64,000 nucleotides of DNA, taken from the NCBI GenBank assembly GCA_027622005.1, contig JAQBZH010000005.1, positions 33,182 through 97,181 of the forward strand, written 5' to 3'. This stretch comes from Bacteroidota bacterium (GTDB lineage: Bacteria; Bacteroidota; Rhodothermia; Rhodothermales; UBA10348). Of the stretch, positions 1 to 7,973 are shown piece after piece. The notes under the pieces were generated by a model that did not search any database, was not told the origin of the DNA, and was given only the letters and a program-made list of their open reading frames with translations. The first letter of the stretch is position 1. Each line of letters starts with the position of its first letter. The position numbers and the translations under genes are program-made.

Positions 1-666
1 CGGGGCTAGGAGCCTCATCACTTCCCTTAACATATCCGTGGACTGCGTCCGGACGATGTCGAGACGATGGGCCAGTTCCGAACTGATTGAGCTTTTTCCG
101 CTGCCATTCGTCCCCCCAACCAATACGATGAGAGGGCGGCCGGTGTGAGAAAATTTCACCCATCTCCGATAGGCCTCAGAAACACCCAATCCGGCATAGA
201 TCTCTAAGAGTTCAAAAACTCGTTCGGTGATTTCTCGCGACGTTATTTCCTCGCGCTCCGCGGCCACAAGCTCGGCTTCAATAGCCGTCGCGACTTGATA
301 AATTTCCTCTCGCGGTAGAGCACATATCTCGAGCGAATCGGCCAATTGGCCCTTTGAAAACGGAGATTCTGATCCATCTCCAGTTATCACTTTTATTTGT
401 GGATATTCAGTGGTCTGACTGATATAGTTTTCAACAAACTGATCAAAATCATTTTCTTCCAAATACAGGCAAACCGTAGAACGAAGGTCGGTATTGGAAA
501 TCTCTTGAACATCCGCCAAACTATTCCTAATGCTAGAAGCTACAGCATATGCTTTCTCGAACGGCAAGCCGGCTTTCTGCAGGGACCTGGTTAAGATGCC
601 GCGCAAAAACGGAACCTTAGATCCTTCAGCAAAATTGATAATGTGCAATTTGTCGTTCTTTTCCAT
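1..666 (-). CDS. 2-phosphoglycerate kinase-like protein with two ATP-cone domains (partial, 3' end outside window)
   Basis: The minus strand is open from an ATG at 666 to the window edge, giving 222 residues without a stop. Residues about 8-85 and 90-175 each look like an ATP-cone regulatory domain (VPFLRGILTRSLQKAGLPFE and SPFSKGQLADSLEICALP, each followed by an A-x-x-I-x-x-L segment). They are followed by a P-loop, VLVGGTNGSGKSS, at about 185-197, and then by STDMLREVMR. This order (ATP-cone, then P-loop, then TD-IREVMR) is what I know from 2-phosphoglycerate kinases (COG2074 type), which phosphorylate 2-phosphoglycerate to 2,3-bisphosphoglycerate; a related sugar or polyol kinase is possible. 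The start is the first ATG after the in-frame stop; no clear ribosome site is visible. The gene diverges from the cyclodeaminase-family gene. The C-terminal part cannot be judged. Confidence 0.72.
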   Translation of the reverse strand, partial: MEKNDKLHIINFAEGSKVPFLRGILTRSLQKAGLPFEKAYAVASSIRNSLADVQEISNTDLRSTVCLYLEENDFDQFVENYISQTTEYPQIKVITGDGSESPFSKGQLADSLEICALPREEIYQVATAIEAELVAAEREEITSREITERVFELLEIYAGLGVSEAYRRWVKFSHTGRPLIVLVGGTNGSGKSSISSELAHRLDIVRTQSTDMLREVMRLLAP

Positions 667-710
667 TATGAGCGGATCATGCGCCTTCAAAATGTGGTTT
701 AGTTATCTTC

Positions 711-728
711 ATTGTAGGATACTACAAT
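711..728. promoter_or_regulatory. Perfect 18-bp inverted repeat, candidate operator
   Basis: ATTGTAGGATACTACAAT has two perfect 7-base arms around GATA. It lies in the 119-bp gap between two divergent genes, where it could serve both promoters. The dimer-site geometry is seen; the cognate regulator is unknown and no regulator gene is adjacent. A chance palindrome is possible. Confidence 0.4.
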
Positions 729-785
729 TCTCTTCCCGCGTTTCATTGGAATAATTCTCCACCGCAAATTAGTACGGAAATACCC

Positions 786-1724
786 ATGGTCTTCCTTTCC
801 AAGGTCCAAATAACCGAGCATCTGCCTTACTCAGACTTGGTCTCGGCGCTCAGGAAGGCCTTTGCCGAAAATCCAGATGTGCCTGCCCGGCAGCACCTCA
901 GGGTTCAGCAATCATCCGGAAAAGACGCTACGCTGTTATTAATGCCAGCCTGGAATGAGCACTTTGTGGGCGTGAAAATTGCTTCGGTGTTTCCAGGAAA
1001 CGTTGATTTAGGCAAGCCAGTCGTGGATGCTTCTTATATTTTGAAGAACGGTGTTACGGGTGAAATATTAGCCATGCTAGATGGCTCAGCGCTGACAACC
1101 ATTCGGACGGCTGCCACGTCGGCACTGGCCTCTTCGTACTTGTCCCGGACCGATTCAAAGACCCTTTTGATGGTGGGTGCGGGCGCTTTGGCTGCCCCTC
1201 TTATACGGTCACACACTGCCGTTCGGAGCTTTGACAAAGTCATTGTTTGGAACCGATCTTCGGATCGGGTTGAAGGGCTTCGACAGGAGTTAGCTGGTAA
1301 ATGTGATTTTGAGTACACTTCTAACTTGAATGTAGCAGTTGAAAAAGCCGACGTAATCTCTTGCGCCACACTATCCTACGAGTCTTTGGTGAAGGGTCGT
1401 CACGTTTCTCCTGGAACGCATGTGGATCTAGTCGGAGCTTATCTTTCGACGATGCGAGAAACAGATGCCGAGCTGATTGAACGGGCAAATGTCCACGTAG
1501 ACACTCGGATTGGTGCCCGCCTTGAAGCCGGAGATCTGATTCAAGCCGAAAAGGAAGGTCCATGGACGTTCGACCTTGTAAAATCTGAATTAAGTGAACT
1601 ATGCGCTGGCGTTAAGCCAGGACGAACGACCCCCGATGAAATAACCGTCTTTAAATCTGTAGGATACAGTTTGGAAGATCTTGTAGCCGCTGTTTTGGCC
1701 TACACCAACTACACGAAATCATGA
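786..1724 (+). CDS. Ornithine cyclodeaminase / mu-crystallin family NAD(P)-dependent enzyme
   Basis: The 312-residue protein has the family's usual length. It carries the N-terminal substrate motif around residues 58-72 (MPAWN, then GVKIASVFPGN), the segment GEILAMLDGSALTTIRTAATSALAS, and a Rossmann nucleotide site, LLMVGAGALAAPLIRSH, at about residues 125-141. Members include ornithine cyclodeaminase, alanine dehydrogenase and ketimine/pyrroline-2-carboxylate reductases; the sequence alone does not decide which. The stop codon overlaps the next start by 4 bases (ATGA), so it is co-translated with an FAD amine oxidase. That pairing makes an imino-acid (ketimine) reductase role more attractive than ornithine cyclisation, but this is inference. 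The enzyme should be cytosolic. Confidence 0.85.
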   Translation: MVFLSKVQITEHLPYSDLVSALRKAFAENPDVPARQHLRVQQSSGKDATLLLMPAWNEHFVGVKIASVFPGNVDLGKPVVDASYILKNGVTGEILAMLDGSALTTIRTAATSALASSYLSRTDSKTLLMVGAGALAAPLIRSHTAVRSFDKVIVWNRSSDRVEGLRQELAGKCDFEYTSNLNVAVEKADVISCATLSYESLVKGRHVSPGTHVDLVGAYLSTMRETDAELIERANVHVDTRIGARLEAGDLIQAEKEGPWTFDLVKSELSELCAGVKPGRTTPDEITVFKSVGYSLEDLVAAVLAYTNYTKS

Positions 1725-2851
1725 ACGTGACCGTTGTAGGAGCAGGTATTTATGGACTTTGCACTGCCGTTCAACTCCTTGCTAGGGGACATCGGGTCGA
1801 AGTCTTCGATCGAAGCTCGATCCCGAATCCGCTAGCGTCTAGCTATGATTATCATCGATTAATCCGACATGCCTACGGGCCCCAAGTGGGATATTCCCAA
1901 TTGATTCCTGGGGCGCTGCAGGCCTGGGAACGCCTTTGGGAGCTTCTTGGTGAATCGTTTTACATCGAAACGGGCGCTTTGGCACTTGGACCTAAACACG
2001 ATCCATGGATTTCTCAATCACGAAAAACGCTCGCTCGATTACGGGTTGAAACGGAAGATTGGTCGGTGGAAAGGGCTAAGGAGCGTCTTCCCTGGCTCCG
2101 AGTTGGGGACCAAGAGGAGCTTTTGTATTGCAAATCAGGAGGCGTTCTTCGATCCGGATTAATCTTAGAGGCTTTGGGACAATATTTGCGTTCCAAAGGC
2201 GTCGTATTACGGGAAAACATTAATATAACCTCAGTTAGCAAAGGTCATATCACCGATCGAGCGGGGAAACAGTACAGCTCGGACCACGTGGTATGTGCGC
2301 TAGGAGCGGGCCATGGGTACCTTTTTCCGGGTGAGATCCGGGCCTTTCGGCAGGTATATGCCCTTTATGACGCCGTTTCGGGTACCGCGTCTATTGAACA
2401 GGGGTGCCCGATGATCTTAGATATTGGAGACAACGCAGGATTTTATTATGTCCCAGGATCGAATCTTTTTCCTGCCAAGGTCGGAGATCACATCAGTCGA
2501 TTAGAGGGTCATCCGTATGAAGCTAGAACGATTCATCCCGAAGAAATCGCGTCATTGAAGGGTGTAATCGAAACCCGTTTACATGGCAATTTTGGATCCC
2601 TAATCGGTAGCAATGGCACTTCCCAAGCAAACGATAGTCATCCAACGCGTTTCGGTCTTTGCTTCTACGAGAGTACCAAGGACCACATCATCCAATTGCA
2701 ATCAGGTAAAGGTGGCACGCAGATCTTTGGCGGATCTGGTCACGGGTTCAAATTTGGGGCCCTTTTTGGGGAAACGGTTGCGGAGTACCTAGCTGGAAAT
2801 CGATCGTTTCAATCCGCACAAGAAATTGTACAGGGTAAAGGCATGCCCTAA
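1721..2851 (+). CDS. FAD-dependent amine/amino-acid oxidase, sarcosine oxidase-like
   Basis: This 376-residue flavoprotein of the DAO family begins with the dinucleotide-binding motif VTVVGAGIYGLCTAVQLLARGH (residues 3-24), followed by E28 and D30. The segment YDYHRLIRHAYG (43-53) matches the family's RIIRHAYG stretch in monomeric sarcosine oxidase and N-methyltryptophan oxidase. The C-terminal GLCFYESTKDH contains Cys314, the position at which those enzymes bind FAD covalently, and GGSGHGFKFGALFGE (337-351) is the usual closing FAD motif. It probably oxidises a secondary or cyclic amino acid to an imine with O2. The start overlaps the preceding cyclodeaminase-family gene by 4 bases. The true substrate is unknown. 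Confidence 0.82.
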   Translation: MNVTVVGAGIYGLCTAVQLLARGHRVEVFDRSSIPNPLASSYDYHRLIRHAYGPQVGYSQLIPGALQAWERLWELLGESFYIETGALALGPKHDPWISQSRKTLARLRVETEDWSVERAKERLPWLRVGDQEELLYCKSGGVLRSGLILEALGQYLRSKGVVLRENINITSVSKGHITDRAGKQYSSDHVVCALGAGHGYLFPGEIRAFRQVYALYDAVSGTASIEQGCPMILDIGDNAGFYYVPGSNLFPAKVGDHISRLEGHPYEARTIHPEEIASLKGVIETRLHGNFGSLIGSNGTSQANDSHPTRFGLCFYESTKDHIIQLQSGKGGTQIFGGSGHGFKFGALFGETVAEYLAGNRSFQSAQEIVQGKGMP

Positions 2852-2942
2852 TCGACCCTTTTGATGACCTGCTGTAAATGACGCGCCTCTCTCTTGGGCC
2901 TCCGCTTTTTGGCCGGTAGGTATAACACGATTGTCGAAAAGC

Positions 2943-3788
2943 CTATTTCAAATACATTCTGGGTTCTTGATTGTCTATTTTGGCCTCGATTTCAAGGTGT
3001 TTCATGATGGGAGAGGCTTTTACTTTAGTCATCAAGACCTCTTCTATTTGAAATAGGCCGGTGGCGTTGTCCATTTGAATGGAAATCCTAACCGGCTTGT
3101 TCTCGCCTTTGACAATCTCAACACGCGAAATGGTATTGGCCGAATACCGATGCATATCCCCCACTTCTGGGTCTAATTGCAGGGTGAACGGAATAAGGGA
3201 CCGTCCTTTAGTCATGTCCGTTCCGTCGGCTACTAACACCGTTCCAGCTTCAATCGAATGAATGCGTGTATGGGCCATGTGCCCAACAATGATTTCGTGC
3301 ACTAGTGAACGAACAACAACTCGAGCAGCCATATCCTTGGGATAAAGCCATTCCAAATAGCGCACAACGATCGGGTCAATCAAGTTGATTGAATGCCATT
3401 CATGCTGCTCTCTGGCAACCCCCATCCCTGTGTCATGCAAGAAGCAGCCTAACGCAACCGCGACCTGCGATTGTTCAAAGTCACTGACCTCTTCTTTTTC
3501 GAGGCTCGTCTCAACTCCACCTTCGTGCAATAACTTCAATATTTTCAACGCATTATACGTAGTGATGCGCGCGTGAACCGGGCCATGATCGTTGTATCCA
3601 AGCCTTCGAACGGACACGACGTTCGCGTAGCTATGATATAAATTGATCTCCTCGTCAGCCAGCAAGCGTTCTAGGAGCATATGCGTCTTGCCCGAAGTTC
3701 TCTCGAGAAGCACTCGATTTAACTGCTCTTCTTTAGGCGTTGGTGCTTTCCAATCGGGTACTATCGAACTCATTTCTCTTTTTTCCAT
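2943..3788 (-). CDS. HD-domain metal-dependent phosphohydrolase
   Basis: The protein has about 281 residues. His72 in the segment HGPVHARITTYNA, the pair His118-Asp119 (CFLHDTG), a later VRSLVHEIIVGHM and an Asp in VADGTDMTKGR give the H...HD...H...D pattern of HD phosphohydrolases, so a metal-dependent phosphatase or nucleotide phosphodiesterase is expected; the substrate is not known. I chose the ATG at 3788 because a strong GAGGAGG lies 11 bases upstream on this strand. A longer reading from 3836 would bury that site inside the coding region and add a highly charged stretch. The gene is downstream of rpsA on the same strand but separated from it by a very strong terminator, so it should have its own promoter. 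No signal peptide or membrane segment is visible. Confidence 0.8.
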   Translation of the reverse strand: MEKREMSSIVPDWKAPTPKEEQLNRVLLERTSGKTHMLLERLLADEEINLYHSYANVVSVRRLGYNDHGPVHARITTYNALKILKLLHEGGVETSLEKEEVSDFEQSQVAVALGCFLHDTGMGVAREQHEWHSINLIDPIVVRYLEWLYPKDMAARVVVRSLVHEIIVGHMAHTRIHSIEAGTVLVADGTDMTKGRSLIPFTLQLDPEVGDMHRYSANTISRVEIVKGENKPVRISIQMDNATGLFQIEEVLMTKVKASPIMKHLEIEAKIDNQEPRMYLK

Positions 3789-3799
3789 TTTCTTCTTTT

Positions 3800-3806
3800 C
3801 CTCCTC
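3800..3806 (-). promoter_or_regulatory. Strong ribosome-binding site deciding the HD-protein start
   Basis: GAGGAGG on the minus strand, 11 bases before the ATG at 3788. It supports the shorter start over the in-frame ATG at 3836. Such strong sites are rare in the rest of the window. Confidence 0.6.
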
Positions 3807-3946
3807 TTTGCAACGAACGCATTGATTCGTGATCAATCTTCCTTTCTATTCCTGATTCACTCAATTCCGCTTTTCTGGGAGTTAATCAACTCATTCCGTT
3901 TGAGCAATCAGTAGCGCTTTACCCAGATACCTGCTGTATATGAAAA

Positions 3947-3976
3947 GAGGGGCGACATGTTCACATGTCGCCCCTC
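3947..3976 (-). terminator. Intrinsic terminator of rpsA
   Basis: A perfect 14-base inverted repeat (arm GAGGGGCGACATGT) with only TC between the arms lies 24 bases past the rpsA stop. On the minus strand it is followed by TTTTCAT. It separates rpsA from the HD-protein gene. Confidence 0.85.
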
Positions 3977-3999
3977 TCAAAAACCATTCGAAAATAGTT

Positions 4000-6441
4000 T
4001 TAGTCTTCTTTGACTTCGGATTCAGCGGCGTCGGCCTCAGTAGGAGCTTCCTTTTGGGCAACGTCTTCATCGGCTTTCGCCTTTGCTTTAGTCGCTTTCT
4101 TCGGCTTTTCTTCCGCAACAACCTCTGCTTCCGCTTCAGCTTCGGCTTTCGCTTTTGCCTTTGCCTTTGCCTTTGCTGGAGTGGCGGCTTCCTGCTCTTC
4201 CATCTGAGCGTTGAGCGCAGCTAATCCCGAAAGTTCTCCGAGGGTAGTTGGACCACTGGTAGAAGATTCTGCTTCGATGAACTCACGAATTTCGCGTGCT
4301 TCTTGCTTACGAGATTCGGTTTGCTCACGCTTTTCAGCTTGACGTTCTGCGCGCTCCTGGGTGCGTGCATGTTCTGTCGCGCTAAGCACAATTTCCTTCT
4401 GATTGGCGTCAAAGCGAATAACAAAGAGATTCTCTATGGCTGCTCCTTCTTTGAAATCAGCCAGATTCGTCCCAGCAGGTAACTCCCGTTCAGGTACGAA
4501 TGCTTCTACTTCCATCGGAAGTTCAACTACCATACCCTTGTCTTCGACACGAACAACTTTGGCACTGGTAACAGATCCTTCTGAATAGACCTGAGCAAAC
4601 GTATTCCAAGGATTGGTTTCAACCTGCTTGTGGCCCAAGGAGATACGACGATCTTTGGTGTCGATGTTCAGAACGACGACATCCAATTCCTGTCCTTTCT
4701 TGACCATATCGGAGGGGTGACGAATCCGTTTTGTCCAGGATAGGTCACTAATGTGTACCAATCCGTCGATACCCGGCTCAATCTCAACAAACACACCAAA
4801 GTTGGTGATATTGCGAACTTTGCCGCGCATAACTGTTCCGGGGGGGTAACGCTCCGCAATGTTTTCCCATGGATCGGGCTCAAGCTGCTTCATTCCAAGC
4901 GAAATCTTTTTGCCTTCTGAATCCACATTCAAAATCTTGACTTGCACAATCTGGCCAAGCGAGACCATTTGCGAAGGATGACGGATATGCTCTGTCCAGC
5001 TCATTTCTGAGATATGAACAAGTCCCTCGATCCCTTTTTCCAACTCGACAAATGCGCCGTAGTCCGTAATGGAAACGACTTTGCCCTCGACGAGCTGGTT
5101 GCCAGCCACTTTTGCTTCGATGTCTTCCCAAGGATGTTTTTGCAACTGCTTGAGACCCAACGAAATACGCTGACGGTCTTTGTCGTAATCCAGGACTACA
5201 ACATTGAGTTTCTGATCTAACGTGACGAGTTCTGATGGGTGCGAAACGCGGCCCCATGACAAGTCCGTAATGTGCAGAAGTCCATCAACACCACCCAAAT
5301 CAATAAACACACCGAAATCGGTGATGTTTTTGACAATGCCTTCCAGAATCTGACCTGGCTCCATTGTCAACAAAATCTTCTCGCGCTGCGCCATAAGATC
5401 TTTTTCGATCAGCGCTTTGTGAGATACGACGATGTTTTCGTTGGTTGGATTGAGCTTAACAATCTTAAACTCCATGCGTTTTTCGAGATACGCATCGAAA
5501 TCGCGTACTGGACGCACGTCGATCTGAGATCCTGGAAGGAATGCTTCCATTCCGTCTAGAAGCTCGACAATCATACCGCCTTTGATACGACGAACAATCA
5601 AACCTTCCAGGACTTCTTCATTATTGAAGGCGTCCTCGATACGGCGCCAGCGGCGAACCGTATCTGCCTTGGTCTTCGAAAGAACGAGCTGACCGTGATA
5701 GTCTTCAATTCTTTCGAGGTAAACTTCAACTTCTTGACCGGCTTCTAGATCAGCACCGAACTCACTACGAGATACGATACCGTCCGATTTAAAGCCGATA
5801 TCAATTACAACGTCCTTTTCACCAACGCTAACCACCTTTCCTGATACGATTTCGTGTTCAGAAACATTGGTCAAGGTTTTTTCGACTAGTTTGCGGAGAT
5901 CATCCAATCCCACATTCCAGTCTTCAGGATCTATGACTTTGTCTAGATCTTCTAATTTGTATACCTGACCGGTTATTTCCCCGGTGAATCCAAGCATGCC
6001 AGACCGAGGTGGAGAAGGAAGTTGTTTTTCAAACTCAGCAACTTCTTCCTCTTCGTCATCGGCATCTTCATCACCATCGTCTTCAGACGCTTCTGCGTTG
6101 ACAACGGTATCGGATTCGTCCACATCATCTCCAACAACATCCATATTGGAATCGTCAGAGATCACTTCAGGTTCGGTTTCCGCCACTTCAAGTTCAGCCG
6201 GCATTTCGGCCAAAACTTCAGCCGATTCCTCGACTTCAGGGGTACTTTCCACTTCCGCACTCGGGGCGGCTTCTTCTACTACAGGCTCTTCGACAACGGA
6301 TTCCACTTTTGTTTCTGCCGTGGCTTCAACAGGGGCATCCGAAAGAGATTCTGTAGCAACCGCTTCAGGGGACTCAGAAACATCGATATTACCGACAATC
6401 TCTTCGTTTTCCTGAGCATCTTTCTGCTGATCATCAGCCAT
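4000..6441 (-). CDS. rpsA: 30S ribosomal protein S1 with unusually long acidic N-terminus and repetitive C-terminus
   Basis: The 813-residue protein contains six S1 RNA-binding domains between about residues 196 and 690; four are textbook copies (for example VKNITDFGVFIDLGGVDGLLHITDLSW). S1 binds mRNA leaders on the 30S subunit and helps initiation, which fits a genome with few strong Shine-Dalgarno sites. Residues 1-150 are an acidic, Glu/Asp/Val/Ser-rich, probably disordered extension. The last about 125 residues are charged and low-complexity, with alternating Ala-Lys and then Ala-Glu dipeptides near residues 755-772. Both extensions make the protein clearly longer than the roughly 560-640 residues usual for S1. 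The gene follows cmk, a common rpsA neighbour, and ends in a strong terminator. Confidence 0.95.
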   Translation of the reverse strand: MADDQQKDAQENEEIVGNIDVSESPEAVATESLSDAPVEATAETKVESVVEEPVVEEAAPSAEVESTPEVEESAEVLAEMPAELEVAETEPEVISDDSNMDVVGDDVDESDTVVNAEASEDDGDEDADDEEEEVAEFEKQLPSPPRSGMLGFTGEITGQVYKLEDLDKVIDPEDWNVGLDDLRKLVEKTLTNVSEHEIVSGKVVSVGEKDVVIDIGFKSDGIVSRSEFGADLEAGQEVEVYLERIEDYHGQLVLSKTKADTVRRWRRIEDAFNNEEVLEGLIVRRIKGGMIVELLDGMEAFLPGSQIDVRPVRDFDAYLEKRMEFKIVKLNPTNENIVVSHKALIEKDLMAQREKILLTMEPGQILEGIVKNITDFGVFIDLGGVDGLLHITDLSWGRVSHPSELVTLDQKLNVVVLDYDKDRQRISLGLKQLQKHPWEDIEAKVAGNQLVEGKVVSITDYGAFVELEKGIEGLVHISEMSWTEHIRHPSQMVSLGQIVQVKILNVDSEGKKISLGMKQLEPDPWENIAERYPPGTVMRGKVRNITNFGVFVEIEPGIDGLVHISDLSWTKRIRHPSDMVKKGQELDVVVLNIDTKDRRISLGHKQVETNPWNTFAQVYSEGSVTSAKVVRVEDKGMVVELPMEVEAFVPERELPAGTNLADFKEGAAIENLFVIRFDANQKEIVLSATEHARTQERAERQAEKREQTESRKQEAREIREFIEAESSTSGPTTLGELSGLAALNAQMEEQEAATPAKAKAKAKAKAEAEAEAEVVAEEKPKKATKAKAKADEDVAQKEAPTEADAAESEVKED

Positions 6442-6589
6442 ATTGCTACACGAAAGCCAACAACCGAACCGCTAGAGATGGGAATCGTTCGGCGGGCTTG
6501 GGTTTAATTCATCGAAATCCCAGATTGCTTCCCATGTGCAAATTGGGCTGAGCCATTTTGGCCCAGAATCGATAAAACACCCTTAAAGC

Positions 6590-7261
6590 CTATCCGTTCC
6601 CATTAATTACCCGGATTATATTATCCACCTGTTCTTCAAATGACAGCTGCGAAGTATCAATTTCAACGGCCAATTCAGCTTTTTTCAGCGGCGACAATGC
6701 TCGAGATTCATCCCTTCCATCTCGATCTATAATCTCCTGGTACAACTCGGATTCATTGGCTTCCACACCCTTTTCCCGAAGCTGAGCAGCTCGTCGTTGG
6801 GCTCTTATTTTCGGATCGGCGACCAGAAAAAACTTGAAATTCGCGTCCGGAAACACGACTGTTCCAATATCGCGTCCCTCCATTACAACTGACCCACCTC
6901 CTTCCACGCATTTTCGGGCCATTTCGCGCTGAAGCGAGACCATTTTATTTCGCACATCTGAATTTCTGCTAACGACCGAACTGAGCTCACTCACCGCAGA
7001 GCTACGTATTTTTTCGTTTACGTTAGTACCATTTAAAAAAACGTTTACCCCTTTATCCGACGCTTCCAGGCGTACCAATACGTCTGCCAAAATCCCGCCT
7101 ATATCGCCCGTTTCGATTTGGAGGCCATTTTCCAGAAAAAATAAGGCGACCGCCCGGTACATCGCTCCGGTGTCGATATACAGCGAATTCGTCCTCCGGG
7201 CTACTTCGCGAGCGGTTGTACTTTTTCCTGACCCGGCAGGACCGTCAATGGCAATAATCAC
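6590..7261 (-). CDS. cmk: Cytidylate kinase
   Basis: It phosphorylates CMP/dCMP to the diphosphates in pyrimidine nucleotide synthesis. VIIAIDGPAGSGKSTTAREVARR is the P-loop at the very start of the family, and IDTGAMYRAVALFF, VVMEGRDIGTVVFPDA and the lid segment RAQRRAAQLREKG follow in order. I place the start at a GTG (7259-7261) preceded by GAGAGG, giving 223 residues, the family's usual size. The reading frame stays open upstream, with ATGs at 7426 and 7477, but those starts would add 55-72 residues unrelated to cmk and overlap the divergent methyltransferase gene. The start is therefore moderately sure, the identity very sure. It lies 148 bases upstream of rpsA on the same strand. Confidence 0.93.
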   Translation of the reverse strand: MIIAIDGPAGSGKSTTAREVARRTNSLYIDTGAMYRAVALFFLENGLQIETGDIGGILADVLVRLEASDKGVNVFLNGTNVNEKIRSSAVSELSSVVSRNSDVRNKMVSLQREMARKCVEGGGSVVMEGRDIGTVVFPDANFKFFLVADPKIRAQRRAAQLREKGVEANESELYQEIIDRDGRDESRALSPLKKAELAVEIDTSQLSFEEQVDNIIRVINGNG

Positions 7262-7402
7262 GCTTCGGATATCCTCTCTTTCATTGAAGAAATTTGTGCT
7301 ATTTGGGAAATTAGAAGCAATATCCACCCCATCCAATAAATTTTCAGGTCGTATTCTGTGAATTGAATCTGCCTTCAAGGAATCCAACGGCTCCACTTTT
7401 AC

Positions 7403-7939
7403 ATGGCTATCAGAAAACTCCAACATCTTGAAATTGAGCGACTGAGCCCCGGGGACCTTCCGGATGCCAAAAGACACCCCATCTCACTATTGCTACATGA
7501 TATTCGCTCGGCACACAATGTAGGCTCAGCTTTGCGTTCAGCTGATGGGGCGCGTATTGCAGACGTTTTGGTGTCAGGATACACACCGACGCCGGAAAAC
7601 AAATCCGTTTACAAAACTTCTTTGGGAGCCGAACAATTTGTGCCTTGGAGACAGGTATCAAATCCTTATGAGACCATTTCAGCGTTAAAGAACAAAGGAT
7701 ATACGGTTGCGGCGCTTGAGCTTACAGACAGTCCTTCAAAGGTAGAATTGTTGAAACCTCAGGACTTCCCCCTTTGCCTCATTGCGGGCAACGAAGTGGA
7801 TGGGGTTGATGACCAATTGCTTAGTCTGTGTGATTTAGCCTTCGAGATTCCGCAGTACGGGGCGAAGCAATCACTGAATGTATCTGTGGCGATTGGGATT
7901 GTCCTTTTCGATCTCGTCCGACAGTTTCGTAGTTTCTAA
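7403..7939 (+). CDS. TrmH/SpoU-family RNA 2'-O-methyltransferase
   Basis: This 178-residue SPOUT enzyme should methylate a ribose in tRNA or rRNA using S-adenosylmethionine. The three SPOUT motifs are visible: NVGSALRSADG near residues 36-46, LIAGNEVDGV near 130-139, and IPQYGAKQSLNVSVAIGI near 152-169, the last forming the knotted cofactor site. It lacks the N-terminal substrate-binding extension of RlmB-type proteins, so it is a compact TrmH or TrmL-like member; the target nucleotide is unknown. It is divergent from cmk and 34 bases upstream of the methylmalonyl-CoA mutase operon, which may be partly co-transcribed. Confidence 0.88.
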   Translation: MAIRKLQHLEIERLSPGDLPDAKRHPISLLLHDIRSAHNVGSALRSADGARIADVLVSGYTPTPENKSVYKTSLGAEQFVPWRQVSNPYETISALKNKGYTVAALELTDSPSKVELLKPQDFPLCLIAGNEVDGVDDQLLSLCDLAFEIPQYGAKQSLNVSVAIGIVLFDLVRQFRSF

Positions 7940-7973
7940 AACCTGATTTTTATTCTAGACGCTACAGAGGCCT

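Noticed and set aside
5984..6415. 143-codon Ser/Thr-rich frame on the plus strand inside rpsA
   Set aside because: Antisense shadow of the acidic Glu/Ser-rich N-terminus of S1; low-complexity composition explains it.
7262..7477. N-terminal extension of cytidylate kinase up to the ATG at 7477
   Set aside because: The added residues do not resemble the family and the extension would overlap the divergent methyltransferase gene; a GTG with a GAGAGG site gives the normal length.
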